Positions 8,544-17,054 of a stretch of DNA of 64,000 nucleotides are shown here, piece by piece. The translations under genes were made by a program, and so were the position numbers. The notes below the pieces were generated by a model. That model was not told the DNA's origin. It saw nothing but the letters and a program-made list of their open reading frames with translations, and ran no database searches. Origin of the DNA: DATFVA01 sp963745945 (GTDB lineage: Bacteria > Bacteroidota > Ignavibacteria > Ignavibacteriales > Ignavibacteriaceae). The stretch is taken from the NCBI GenBank assembly GCA_963745945.1, contig CAVUZG010000004.1, positions 1,054,001-1,118,000 on the forward strand, read 5' to 3'. Each line of letters begins with the position of its first letter. Position 1 is the stretch's first letter.

Positions 8544-9065
8544 CTATTCTTTTTCAGGTGTATTTTCTTCAGAAGCAGCGCCCTTTACTTCTGCTGTACT
8601 TTTTTCAGTTTCTACTTCCTTGTCCGTGTTCATTTCCGGAGCAACCTGTTGTTCATCATCGGACTTTGCAGTTTTGGCTTCCTCATTCACTTCTTTGTTC
8701 TTAACCTTTGATTTCTTTCCCTGATCTCTGCTTGTCTGTTTAGCTTCCTGCATTTTAGTCCACTGTTCAAGTTCAGACTGAATTTTATCTTCAGAAAGAC
8801 CTTTACGGATTAATTCTCTTTTAAGAGTTATTCCTCTTTGTCTTAATAAACTTTTAACTGTAGCTGTTGGTTGAGCACCTTTCTCCAGCCAATACAATGC
8901 TCTATCTTCTTTAATATTAACGGTATGAGGATTTGTTAAAGGATTATATAATCCAATCGATTCCAAAAACTTTCCATCTCTTGGGGATCTGGAATCTGCT
9001 GCAACAACCTTGTAAATAGGCTGTTTTTTCTTTCCCATGCGTCTTAGTCTTAACTTTACTGCCAA
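8544..9065 (-). CDS. rpsP: 30S ribosomal protein S16 with acidic C-terminal tail
   Basis: Residues 1-85 are typical S16 (VKLRLRRMGKKKQPIYKVV, then SPRDGKFLESIGLYNP). The remaining 90 residues are a low-complexity Lys/Glu/Ala-rich tail, as is common in Bacteroidota S16 but absent from the roughly 80-residue E. coli protein. The tail is predicted to be disordered. The start is TTG at 9065, with AGGAGG eight bases upstream. It opens the rpsP-rplS group and follows ffh by 27 bp. Confidence 0.97.
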   Translation of the reverse strand: MAVKLRLRRMGKKKQPIYKVVAADSRSPRDGKFLESIGLYNPLTNPHTVNIKEDRALYWLEKGAQPTATVKSLLRQRGITLKRELIRKGLSEDKIQSELEQWTKMQEAKQTSRDQGKKSKVKNKEVNEEAKTAKSDDEQQVAPEMNTDKEVETEKSTAEVKGAASEENTPEKE

Positions 9066-9092
9066 TATTCTAACCTCCTGATTAGTCTCTTT

Positions 9093-10421
9093 TCAATTAA
9101 ATTTAAAATTATTAAATGATGATCCTCCGCCAAATCCTTTTCTGGCTACTTGTCCCATCATCTTCTGCATCTCGCCGAACTGTTTAACTAAACGATTCAC
9201 ATCCTGTACAGATGTACCGCTTCCTCTGGCAATTCTTTTACGTCTTCCTCCATTTAATATTTTTGGAGTAGCCCTTTCCTCAAAGGTCATCGACTGTATA
9301 ATTGCCTCAACTTTTACGAGAGCTTTATCATCAATATTGGCATTTTTTAACTGAGATCCGATTCCCGGAATCATTCCCAACAAGGATGATAAAGAACCCA
9401 TTTTCTTAATTGCTTTAATTTGCTTAAGAAAATCATCAAAATCAAATTTATTTTTCTTTAATTTCTCTTCGAGACGTTCTGCCTCTAATTCATCAAAATT
9501 TTCCTGAGCCTTCTCAACCAGGGAAACAACGTCTCCCTTACCCAAAATCCGGGAGGCTAACCTTTCCGGATAAAAAACTTCCAGGTCTGTCAATTTCTCA
9601 CCATTGCTGATGAATTTGATCGGTTTTCCCACTACCTGACGAATTGAAAGAGCTGCACCACCGCGTGCATCTCCATCTAATTTAGTAAGAACAATTCCAT
9701 CATAATTAACTTTTTCATTAAATGCTTTTGCAGAATTAACTGCATCCTGTCCAGTCATAGAATCTACAACAAAAAGAATTTCACCCGGGTTTAGCATATT
9801 TTTTATATCTGCAACCTCAGTCATCATTTCTTCATCTACGTGAAGCCTACCGGCGGTATCTACAATTAATGTGTCATAATTTTTTTCTTTAGCAAATTTT
9901 AATGCTTCTGCAGCAACTTTACGCGCGTCCTTTTCTTCGAGAGAAAAGACTGGCACATTAATTTGTTCACCGAGTGTTTTTAACTGATCAATTGCCGCTG
10001 GTCTGTAAACATCAGCTGCAGCAAGTAATATTCTGCGATTTTTTTCTTTTAATCTTTTCGCAAGTTTTCCACTAAACGTGGTTTTACCCGAACCCTGTAA
10101 TCCTACAACAAGAAGTATAGTTACTCCAGAACCATTAATTTTTATTTCGCTGCTGCTGCTGCCGAGAAGATGGGTTAACTCATCATAAATAATTTTTGTA
10201 ATCAATTGTCCCGGAGTTATGGAATTGATTACTTCTTTGCCAAGTGCTTTTTGCGAAATGTTCTCTATAAAATCTTTCGCTACGTGGTAATTAACATCTG
10301 CATCAAGCAAAACCCGACGAATCTCTCTGAGAGATTCTGAAATATTTTTTTCGGTTAGTTTACCTTGTCCTCTTATTTTCTTAAGGGATGATTCAAGTTT
10401 TTGTGTCAGGTCTTCAAACAT
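9093..10421 (-). CDS. ffh: Signal recognition particle GTPase Ffh
   Basis: This 442-residue SRP54 homologue binds signal sequences and 4.5S RNA and delivers ribosomes to FtsY. The N domain is followed by the G domain with GLQGSGKTT (P-loop) near residue 106, DTAGRLHVDE near 187 and TKLDGDARGG near 245. The C-terminal M domain contains the RNA-binding RRKRIARGSG and a methionine-containing end (MQKMMGQVARKG). The partner RNA gene was not seen in this window. It follows atpG by 43 bp on the same strand. Confidence 0.98.
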   Translation of the reverse strand: MFEDLTQKLESSLKKIRGQGKLTEKNISESLREIRRVLLDADVNYHVAKDFIENISQKALGKEVINSITPGQLITKIIYDELTHLLGSSSSEIKINGSGVTILLVVGLQGSGKTTFSGKLAKRLKEKNRRILLAAADVYRPAAIDQLKTLGEQINVPVFSLEEKDARKVAAEALKFAKEKNYDTLIVDTAGRLHVDEEMMTEVADIKNMLNPGEILFVVDSMTGQDAVNSAKAFNEKVNYDGIVLTKLDGDARGGAALSIRQVVGKPIKFISNGEKLTDLEVFYPERLASRILGKGDVVSLVEKAQENFDELEAERLEEKLKKNKFDFDDFLKQIKAIKKMGSLSSLLGMIPGIGSQLKNANIDDKALVKVEAIIQSMTFEERATPKILNGGRRKRIARGSGTSVQDVNRLVKQFGEMQKMMGQVARKGFGGGSSFNNFKFN

Positions 10422-10464
10422 AGCATCTTAATATTTTAATGAATTCCTTGTCTGCTCAATCTAT

Positions 10465-11349
10465 CTATGCATTACTTTCTCTAAGCGCATTAGCACCGGA
10501 AACAATTTCAAGAATTTCTTTGGTGATTGCAGCTTGTCTTTCTTTATTATACTTGACCTGCAGAGTTCTGATAAGTTCTTTTGCATTCGTAGTTGCATTA
10601 TCCATTGCAGTCATCTTTGCTCCAAGCTCAGCGGCATTCGATTCAAGAAGGATTCGCCACATCTGCGCTTTAAGATGTTTAGGCAGCAGATAATTGAATA
10701 TATCTTTCTGATCAGGTTCAAAAATATAATTAGGTTGATTCTTTCTTTCCTCTTCAGAATCCTTTTGAATTGGGATAGGTAGGAATTGTTCTGTCACAAT
10801 TTTCTGCTGAATTATTGATTTAAACTCATTGTAAACAATAAATATTTTATCAAATGTTCCATTAAGATAAACATCTATAAGTTCTTTGGTTATTTTAAGT
10901 GCATCTTCGTAAGAAATGGAAGAAAATATTCCAATCTTTTTCCCAACTACGTCATAATCTCTTTTAGAAAAGAATTCGAATCCTTTTTTACCAATACAAA
11001 ATACATGTGGTAAAACAGATGTTCCGGAATATTCTTCATCAATTATTCTTTTTGTTTCCCGGTTTATATTTGTATTAAACGCTCCGCATAAACCGCGATC
11101 AGCAGTGACAACTACGATAGCAACGTTTTTAATTTCTCTCTGGAAAATAAAAGGATTAATTTCTATATCCTCATCAGTAACAAGGTGGGAAAGCATTTCT
11201 GCGATTTTCCTGGCATATGGTCTTGCATTAATTATATTTTCCTGAGCTCTCCTTAACCTGGCAGCGGCAACCATTTTCATTGCTTTGGTTATCTGCTGGG
11301 TATTCTGAACACCTTTTATCCTGTTCTTTATATCTCTTAATGTAGCCAT
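10465..11349 (-). CDS. atpG: ATP synthase F1 subunit gamma
   Basis: This 294-residue central-stalk subunit couples c-ring rotation to catalysis. The N-terminal helix MATLRDIKNRIKGVQNTQQI and the C-terminal MTAMDNATTNAKELI followed by RQAAITKEILEIVSGA are the two family signatures that form the coiled-coil shaft. The middle contains TADRGLCGAFNTNI. It follows atpA by 3 bp. No atpD gene follows, unlike the enterobacterial order. Confidence 0.98.
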   Translation of the reverse strand: MATLRDIKNRIKGVQNTQQITKAMKMVAAARLRRAQENIINARPYARKIAEMLSHLVTDEDIEINPFIFQREIKNVAIVVVTADRGLCGAFNTNINRETKRIIDEEYSGTSVLPHVFCIGKKGFEFFSKRDYDVVGKKIGIFSSISYEDALKITKELIDVYLNGTFDKIFIVYNEFKSIIQQKIVTEQFLPIPIQKDSEEERKNQPNYIFEPDQKDIFNYLLPKHLKAQMWRILLESNAAELGAKMTAMDNATTNAKELIRTLQVKYNKERQAAITKEILEIVSGANALRESNA

Positions 11350-11352
11350 TAA

Positions 11353-12903
11353 TTAAGCACTCTTTTTAAATACTGCTTTAAATTCCTCAGCCGCTTTTTT
11401 AATGCTTTCAGCTGAGGTATCACTAAGTTGCTTCTCTTTTTTTATTGATTCAAAAACCTGGTTGTATTTGACTTCAATATATTCAAGAATTTCTTTTTCA
11501 AATCCTTTAATGTCAACAAGGGGTATATCATCAAGAATACCGTTTGTTCCAAGGAAAATACTAACAACCTGCCGCTCAATCGGAACCGGAGAATACTGTC
11601 CCTGTTTTAATAGTTCAACCAAACGAGAACCTCTTGAAAGTGTTCTCTGAGTGGCCTTGTCGAGATCTGATCCGAATTTTGCAAAAGCTTCAAGTTCCCT
11701 GTATTGAGCAAGTTCCAGTTTTAAAGTACCGGAAACTTTTTTCATCGCTTTTATCTGAGCATTCCCTCCAACGCGGGATACAGAAATACCAACGTTGATA
11801 GCTGGTCTTACACCGGCATTAAATAAATTCGATTCGAGATAAATCTGTCCATCAGTAATAGATATAACGTTAGTAGGAATGTACGCAGATACGTCTCCCT
11901 GCTGGGTTTCTATAATAGGAAGAGCAGTCAGACTTCCTCCGCCAAGGTCTTCACTTAATTTTGAGGCTCTCTCAAGAAGTCTTGAGTGAAGATAAAAAAC
12001 ATCACCGGGGTAAGCCTCACGTCCGGGAGGTCTTCTTAAAAGAAGAGAGAGTTCACGGTAGGCTGCTGCCTGCTTTGATAGATCATCATAAATAACAAGA
12101 GCATGCCGCCCGTTGTCCCTGAAATATTCTCCAAGAGTTGCACCGGAATAAGGAGCTATAAACTGCAGCGGGGCAGGTACAGACGCTGTTGCAGCTATGA
12201 CTGTAGTATAATCCATAGCACCCTGCTCATTAAGTTTTGAAACAACCTGGGCTACAGTTGAACTCTTTTGTCCGATTGCAACGTATATACAATAAACAGG
12301 TTTAATACCTAAATTTTTGGCTTCTTCAGTATGAGTGAATTTCTGATTTATTATAGCATCAACCGCAACTGCTGTTTTACCGGTTTGTCTGTCACCTATT
12401 ATCAATTCTCTCTGGCCTCTTCCAATCGGAATCATGGCATCAATAGCCTTAATACCCGTTTGTAACGGTTCTTTTACCGGCTGGCGCTGAATTACACCCA
12501 GCGCTTTTCTTTCAATAGGTAAAAATGCTTTAGTATTAATAGGTCCTTTTCCATCCACAGGAATACCAAGCGGAGTAATTACTCTGCCTAACATTTCTTC
12601 GCCAACAGGCAATGAGGCAACTCTTTTAGTACGTTTTACTGTATCGCCTTCTTTTACAAGTTCAGATTCGCCAAAAAGCACACAACCCACGCTGTCTTCT
12701 TCCAGGTTAAGAACCATTCCAAACACATCATTTGGAAATTCAACGAGTTCACTTGCCATTACATTGGACAGTCCGTAAACCCTGGCAATGCCGTCACCAA
12801 CCTGTAGGACTGTGCCTACATCATATATATCAACTTCGCTTTCAAAACCTGATAGCTGTTTTCTTAATATGGCAGATATTTCATCTGGTCTTACTTCGGC
12901 CAT
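11353..12903 (-). CDS. atpA: ATP synthase F1 subunit alpha
   Basis: This 516-residue non-catalytic nucleotide-binding subunit has the usual length. The P-loop GDRQTGKTA lies near residue 170, followed by VYCIYVAIGQK, and the ATPase alpha/beta signature PAINVGISVSRVGG near 365. The N-terminal beta-barrel (VLQVGDGIARVYGL) and the C-terminal helical domain are complete. No frame disruption is seen. Confidence 0.99.
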   Translation of the reverse strand: MAEVRPDEISAILRKQLSGFESEVDIYDVGTVLQVGDGIARVYGLSNVMASELVEFPNDVFGMVLNLEEDSVGCVLFGESELVKEGDTVKRTKRVASLPVGEEMLGRVITPLGIPVDGKGPINTKAFLPIERKALGVIQRQPVKEPLQTGIKAIDAMIPIGRGQRELIIGDRQTGKTAVAVDAIINQKFTHTEEAKNLGIKPVYCIYVAIGQKSSTVAQVVSKLNEQGAMDYTTVIAATASVPAPLQFIAPYSGATLGEYFRDNGRHALVIYDDLSKQAAAYRELSLLLRRPPGREAYPGDVFYLHSRLLERASKLSEDLGGGSLTALPIIETQQGDVSAYIPTNVISITDGQIYLESNLFNAGVRPAINVGISVSRVGGNAQIKAMKKVSGTLKLELAQYRELEAFAKFGSDLDKATQRTLSRGSRLVELLKQGQYSPVPIERQVVSIFLGTNGILDDIPLVDIKGFEKEILEYIEVKYNQVFESIKKEKQLSDTSAESIKKAAEEFKAVFKKSA

Positions 12904-12932
12904 TTTAATTCTTCCTTTATAAAATTCCTACA

Positions 12933-13487
12933 TTAATTTAATGCAACTCCGCCTTTAAGCAGTTGCTGCTTTAAAATTTCTAATTGATGCATTATAGAAG
13001 CATCATAAACAGTATCGTTTACTTTTGCAATAAAGCCACCAATTATTTGGGGATCAATAATTATTTTAAAACGAATCTTTTTATTAAGCAATTTTTCAAG
13101 CTTACTCTGAATATTTAATTTCTGCTGATCGTTAAATTCATAAGCTGCACGGACTTCTACATTAACAACTCCTAATTTCTCATCTCTAAGTTCAAGAAAT
13201 TTGCTGGATATTTGAGCAAGAAGATTTTCTCTTCCTTTTTTAATTAGAAACCTAACAAAGTGCATAGTTTCTTTATTAATTTTAGATTTAAAAATTTCAT
13301 CGAGAATAGCAGACTTCATCTCAGGTTTAATCACCGGGTTTTTCAAAGCTCTTGCCAGCTGAGGACTATTTTCCATAGCTGCAGCAATCAGCTCAACATC
13401 ATCTGAAACTGTATCCAGGATATTTTTTTCAACAGCCAGGTCAATAAGAGATGTAGCGTATCTCATCGATACTTTAAAATCAGCCAT
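12933..13487 (-). CDS. atpH: ATP synthase F1 subunit delta
   Basis: This 184-residue peripheral-stalk subunit connects F1 to subunit b. The N-terminal MRYATSLIDLAVEKNIL and the C-terminal delta signature (KIIIDPQIIGGFIAKVNDTVYDAS region) are recognisable. It lies 2 bp after atpF and 29 bp before atpA, in the standard order. Confidence 0.96.
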   Translation of the reverse strand: MADFKVSMRYATSLIDLAVEKNILDTVSDDVELIAAAMENSPQLARALKNPVIKPEMKSAILDEIFKSKINKETMHFVRFLIKKGRENLLAQISSKFLELRDEKLGVVNVEVRAAYEFNDQQKLNIQSKLEKLLNKKIRFKIIIDPQIIGGFIAKVNDTVYDASIMHQLEILKQQLLKGGVALN

Positions 13488-13489
13488 TA

Positions 13490-14032
13490 TTAATTCCTGG
13501 AAATATCATTGATATATTTATCAACTATTTTCTTATTCGTCTCTTTATTCAGGTTCTCTTTGAGAATTTTTTCGGCAGCATTTATAACAATTCCTGCAAC
13601 CTGGGTTTTTAATTCATTAAATGCAGCTTCTGTTTTTCTCTCTATTTCAGCACTGGCATCTTCAACAATTTTTCTTGCCTGATCCTTGCTATCCTGCATC
13701 ATCTGGTCTTTAAGTTTTTCAGCATAAGCCCTGCTTTGGTCAATTATCTTTTTCGATTCATCTTCTGCTTTTCTGATATTAGCTTTATTCTCTTCCAGAA
13801 CTTTTAAAGCTTCTTCCCTCGCCTTCTCTGCTTTCTCCAGAGATTCCCTAATAGCAGTTTCTCTTTCGTCGAGAGCGGCAAGAATTGGTTTCCAGGCAAC
13901 CTTCTTTAATATGATTAAGAGAACAACGAAGGTTATAACTGTCCAGAATATTAATCCCGGATTAACATCTATCAGGCTGCCGCCTCCTTCAGAAGCAAGA
14001 GCAAGAACCGATAAACTGAATCCTGTTAACAT
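13490..14032 (-). CDS. atpF: ATP synthase F0 subunit b
   Basis: This 180-residue protein has one N-terminal membrane segment (GLIFWTVITFVVLLIILKKV, residues about 27-46) followed by a long charged alpha-helix rich in Ala, Glu and Lys, the dimeric stator stalk. WKPILAALDERETAI after the membrane segment is the conserved hinge. Only one b-type subunit gene is present in this cluster. Confidence 0.97.
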   Translation of the reverse strand: MLTGFSLSVLALASEGGGSLIDVNPGLIFWTVITFVVLLIILKKVAWKPILAALDERETAIRESLEKAEKAREEALKVLEENKANIRKAEDESKKIIDQSRAYAEKLKDQMMQDSKDQARKIVEDASAEIERKTEAAFNELKTQVAGIVINAAEKILKENLNKETNKKIVDKYINDISRN

Positions 14033-14084
14033 ATATTATTTCCTGTATTAATTATTATTGTTCGGGGAAAACCCGGATATCCAC

Positions 14085-14306
14085 TTAAGCTTTTACTGCT
14101 AAAAGAATACAAATAACCAGTGCAAAAAATGCAATACCTTCAATTAGCGCAGCGGCTATAATCATCGCAGTTCTTATTGCACCTGCAGCTTCTGGTTGTC
14201 TGCCCATAGCTTCAAGAGCTGAACCGGCAAGTTTACCGATACCAAGTCCTGCACCTATTACTGCTATACCGGCGCCAATACCTGCGCCTAACCATGCTAA
14301 ATCCAT
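14085..14306 (-). CDS. atpE: ATP synthase F0 subunit c
   Basis: This 73-residue double-helix proteolipid forms the rotor ring. Helix 1 is glycine-rich (GAGIGAGIAVIGAGLGIG), the polar loop is GRQPEA, and helix 2 carries the ion-binding Glu in ALIEGIAFFAL. The residue after the Glu is Gly and the helix-1 Gln of sodium-type rings is absent, so a proton-translocating ring is inferred. Confidence 0.98.
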   Translation of the reverse strand: MDLAWLGAGIGAGIAVIGAGLGIGKLAGSALEAMGRQPEAAGAIRTAMIIAAALIEGIAFFALVICILLAVKA

Positions 14307-14349
14307 AATAAATTCTCCTGATTGTTAAAGTAAATAAATAATAGACTAA

Positions 14350-15193
14350 TTAATGTTCCTGATGAACAGCCATCCCGATAAATAAGGATGTAAGTATAGT
14401 GAAAATGTACGCCTGAATTAGAGCAACCAGTAATTCAAGCAGATAAATAAAAATTGCAAAGGCTATAGATACCGGGGCAACAAAAACAGTTTGCAAAATA
14501 AATATTAATCCAAGCAGCGAAAGTATAACTACATGTCCGGCGATCATATTTGCAAAAAGACGTATACAAAGTGCGAATGGTTTTGTAAATAAGCCCAATA
14601 TCTCCAATGGTATTAGTATTATCAAAATCCATGGGGGCATACCGGAAGGTATTAATCCTTTGAAATATCCCCATGCACCATGACTTTTAATTCCCCCAAG
14701 CTGAATAGCTATAAAGGAAATGGCTGCGAGTGCGGCTGTAACTGCAATATTTCCTGTAATAGTTACCGCGTAAGGAATTAAACCAAACATATTGCTTAAC
14801 AGAATAAAAAAGAACACTGTTAACAGATATGGTAGAAATTTTTCGTAGCCTTTACCAATTGTAGGTTTAACAATTTCATCACGCACAAAAAGTACGGTGA
14901 TTTCTACAATATTGGTTAATCCTTTAGGTATTAGCGACGTTTTATATTTTTTTGAAACAATGTAAAGCACTAAAAACAAAATAAAGTGCTACAACCCACA
15001 TGAAAAAGATATACTTGGTAATGGAAATATCAATTCCAAATAACTGGAGGTGGGGTAATTGAATTGAAAAAAATGGTTCAAAGTCTAAAGTATGAGAATC
15101 CATTACATGATGAAGGATCCACCCGCTATCGCTTCCCCCGGCATGTTTCAATGTATCAGCCGTCGCTAAAGTATCAATCCCGGTATAGTGCAT
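14350..15193 (-). CDS. atpB: ATP synthase F0 subunit a, broken by one +1 frameshift
   Basis: Subunit a forms the proton channel beside the c-ring. The N-terminal piece (HTLDFEPFFSIQLPHLQLFG and the first membrane helix) is in one frame and stops at 14942. The rest runs in another frame and contains IRLFANMIAGH with the essential Arg near residue 215, followed by the final helices. Removing one T from the 7-base run at 14947-14953 joins them (CFKKYKTSLIPKGL), giving about 280 residues in register. As atpB is normally indispensable, a sequencing or assembly error is the simplest explanation. The start at 15193 is not certain. An ATG at 15103 is an alternative. Confidence 0.9.
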
Positions 15194-15201
15194 AAAATGA
15201 A

Positions 15202-15580
15202 CTAGTTTTTGCTAAAAGTCAGATAAAATATTTCAATAATTAAATAAAAAATAAAAAAAAAGAGGATTGAAAATATAAAATTATTCTGACTTAAATCCAA
15301 GAAAGAAAGGGCGATTATAACCAGTAGCAGTGTTAGAAATAACCTGATTGAGATTAGCCCCTAAGACGTTACGGATAAACAGTTTATCGCTTTTCCCAAT
15401 CCCTCTTTTTACGAAAAACAGTTCGGTTACAAAACCGATAAAAACTATTCCCCAGCCAATTATTAAAGATTTGAAATTTTGAAATTCTAGCAGATTGAAA
15501 AAAAATATTACTGATAAAATCAGAGGAAAAAATAAACTGATAATAAATGAGAAAAATAAAAACCTTGAAGATTTACTCAT
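15202..15580 (-). CDS. AtpI-like membrane protein, broken by one +1 frameshift
   Basis: The first frame gives 99 residues with two hydrophobic segments and then a nonsense tail. Dropping one A near 15348 restores a natural continuation (NLIRLFLTLLLVIIALSFLD, then NFIFSILFFFIFYLIIEIFY) to a stop at 15202, giving a protein of about 125 residues with four predicted membrane segments. Size, topology and position just before atpB resemble the ATP synthase protein I (AtpI) family, an assembly factor for the c-ring. It overlaps the AtpZ gene by 4 bp. The sequence is weakly conserved, so the family name is inferred mainly from topology and context. Confidence 0.7.
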
Positions 15581-15810
15581 TTGTCTGATTTAAGCACTGT
15601 TTTTATAAAATTATAGAGTGAAGTAGCAATCCCCAGAAAAGAGAATATTACGGTTAACCAAGGATTAGTGTTAAACTTCCCATCCAGCCAGATTCCAAGA
15701 AAAACCATTACAAGAACTGTAACAGCAAGCTGAAGACCAAGACCGATGTAAGGACCATAATTTACGGCAAAATTACTTCGGCCGTCTTCGTCCTTATCCT
15801 TGTTTTTCAT
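15577..15810 (-). CDS. atpZ: AtpZ/AtpI-family small membrane protein
   Basis: This 77-residue protein has two membrane helices (GLQLAVTVLVMVFLGIWLDG near residues 25-44, and WLTVIFSFLGIATSLYNF near 51-68). The GIWLDGKFNTNPW turn between them is typical of the AtpZ/AtpI family encoded next to F0 genes. These are thought to help ring assembly or divalent-cation handling. It overlaps the bactofilin gene by 17 bp and the following AtpI-like gene by 4 bp. Confidence 0.85.
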   Translation of the reverse strand: MKNKDKDEDGRSNFAVNYGPYIGLGLQLAVTVLVMVFLGIWLDGKFNTNPWLTVIFSFLGIATSLYNFIKTVLKSDK

Positions 15811-16195
15811 TCGTCGATGAAGTTGGAATCTGCGGCGGTTTTATCGCATCTTTGCTTCCCATTTTACTTTGTCCGTCAAATTGGGCACCAGCTTCAACTA
15901 CTAAAATTTTAGTGAGTATGTCACCATTAAGCACTGCCTTGTTCTCTAGTGTCAGCTTATCTTTGGAGTTAACAGTTCCTTTGACTTTTCCGCCTATTAC
16001 AATGCCTTCTGCGTGTATTTCTCCACTCACTTCACCATTTTCACCAACTGTTACATTACCGGCTGCGGTTATGTCCCCGTTAACCGTTCCATCAATACGC
16101 ACATTGCCGTTACTTGTCAGCTTACCTTCAATTACAACACCAGCACTTATTATTGTCACTTCATCTTTTCCTTCATTTGCATTTCTCTGTTTCAA
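15794..16195 (-). CDS. Bactofilin
   Basis: This 133-residue polymer-forming cytoskeletal protein (DUF583) has a core of short repeats forming a beta-helix (VIEGKLTSNGNVRIDGTVNG, DITAAGNVTVGENGEVSGEI, HAEGIVIGGKVKGTVNSKDK), flanked by polar disordered ends. Bactofilins organise cell-wall enzymes. Here the gene lies directly downstream of an M23 peptidase, a pairing seen in several phyla that suggests the peptidase is the partner. Confidence 0.95.
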   Translation of the reverse strand: MKQRNANEGKDEVTIISAGVVIEGKLTSNGNVRIDGTVNGDITAAGNVTVGENGEVSGEIHAEGIVIGGKVKGTVNSKDKLTLENKAVLNGDILTKILVVEAGAQFDGQSKMGSKDAIKPPQIPTSSTNEKQG

Positions 16196-16208
16196 AATCT
16201 TTCTCCTT

Positions 16209-17054
16209 TCAATAATTAATTAAAACTGATTTTGGATCTATTGGCTCTCCATTTTTCCAAATTTCAAAATGTAAGTGCGGTCCGGTTGATATTTCACCGG
16301 TATTTCCGCTAAGTGCAATAGTTTCTCCCTGCAGTACAACATCCCTGGCTCTTTTTAAAAGAACAGAACAATGTTTATAGACGGTAATATAACCATTCTC
16401 ATGATTCAGAATTATCATATATCCATCTTTAGTTGTATAATCAGCAAATACCACATATCCATTTGCTGAAGCATATACCGGAGTTCCGGTCTTCATAACA
16501 AAATCAATGCCCATATGTCCCCTCCCGGGTTCAAAGCTGCGACTTATAAAACTATCCGCAGGTTTGCTAAAATAATAACTTTTTGATTGTTTTCCTTTTT
16601 CACCCTGGAAGAGCCCTCTAATTATGGCGAAAATATTTCCGCCAAAAGGATTTTTCTTTCGCTTTTTCTGAAGTGAGTCCTTTTTAATTTTTTCTGAAGA
16701 TTTAAATATTGTTGAGTCTCCAAGACCAATCGCATATTTTAATCTATTATTTGTATCCTTTAAGTTTTCAAGTTCTCTTGTCACCTGATTCAGTTTGCTG
16801 TTCAATTCATTTATTTTATTTATTTCAGACTGATTTAAACCTCCTCCCGGAAGAATGGCATCTTTTAAAGGAGTTAATCCCAGAATAAGAAACCCAAGAA
16901 GCGCAATGATAGCAGAATATACAACAACAATTGAGACAATTTTATAAACACCAAATTTATAAGTATGCGTTTCCGCTTTTCCATAATCAGGAAAAATAAT
17001 CACGGAAAGATTTTTAAGATTTCCAAGTGAATTGATATATTTTTTTAAGTTCAT
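16209..17054 (-). CDS. M23-family membrane-anchored endopeptidase
   Basis: This 281-residue protein has one membrane segment (residues about 37-61), a coiled coil (ELNSKLNQVTRELENLKDTN, near 82-105) and a C-terminal LytM/M23 domain from about 165. The zinc ligands are visible in GHMGIDF (HxxxD) and in HLHFE. It is predicted to cleave peptidoglycan cross-links in the periplasm, probably D,D- or glycyl-type bonds. Being just upstream of bactofilin, it likely acts with it in cell shape or growth. No sign of inactivation. Confidence 0.92.
   Translation of the reverse strand: MNLKKYINSLGNLKNLSVIIFPDYGKAETHTYKFGVYKIVSIVVVYSAIIALLGFLILGLTPLKDAILPGGGLNQSEINKINELNSKLNQVTRELENLKDTNNRLKYAIGLGDSTIFKSSEKIKKDSLQKKRKKNPFGGNIFAIIRGLFQGEKGKQSKSYYFSKPADSFISRSFEPGRGHMGIDFVMKTGTPVYASANGYVVFADYTTKDGYMIILNHENGYITVYKHCSVLLKRARDVVLQGETIALSGNTGEISTGPHLHFEIWKNGEPIDPKSVLINY

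Noticed and set aside
15281..15580. 99-residue protein read as complete
   Set aside because: Its last 24 residues lack membrane character, whereas the other frame gives a natural hydrophobic ending, so the frameshifted reading was adopted.
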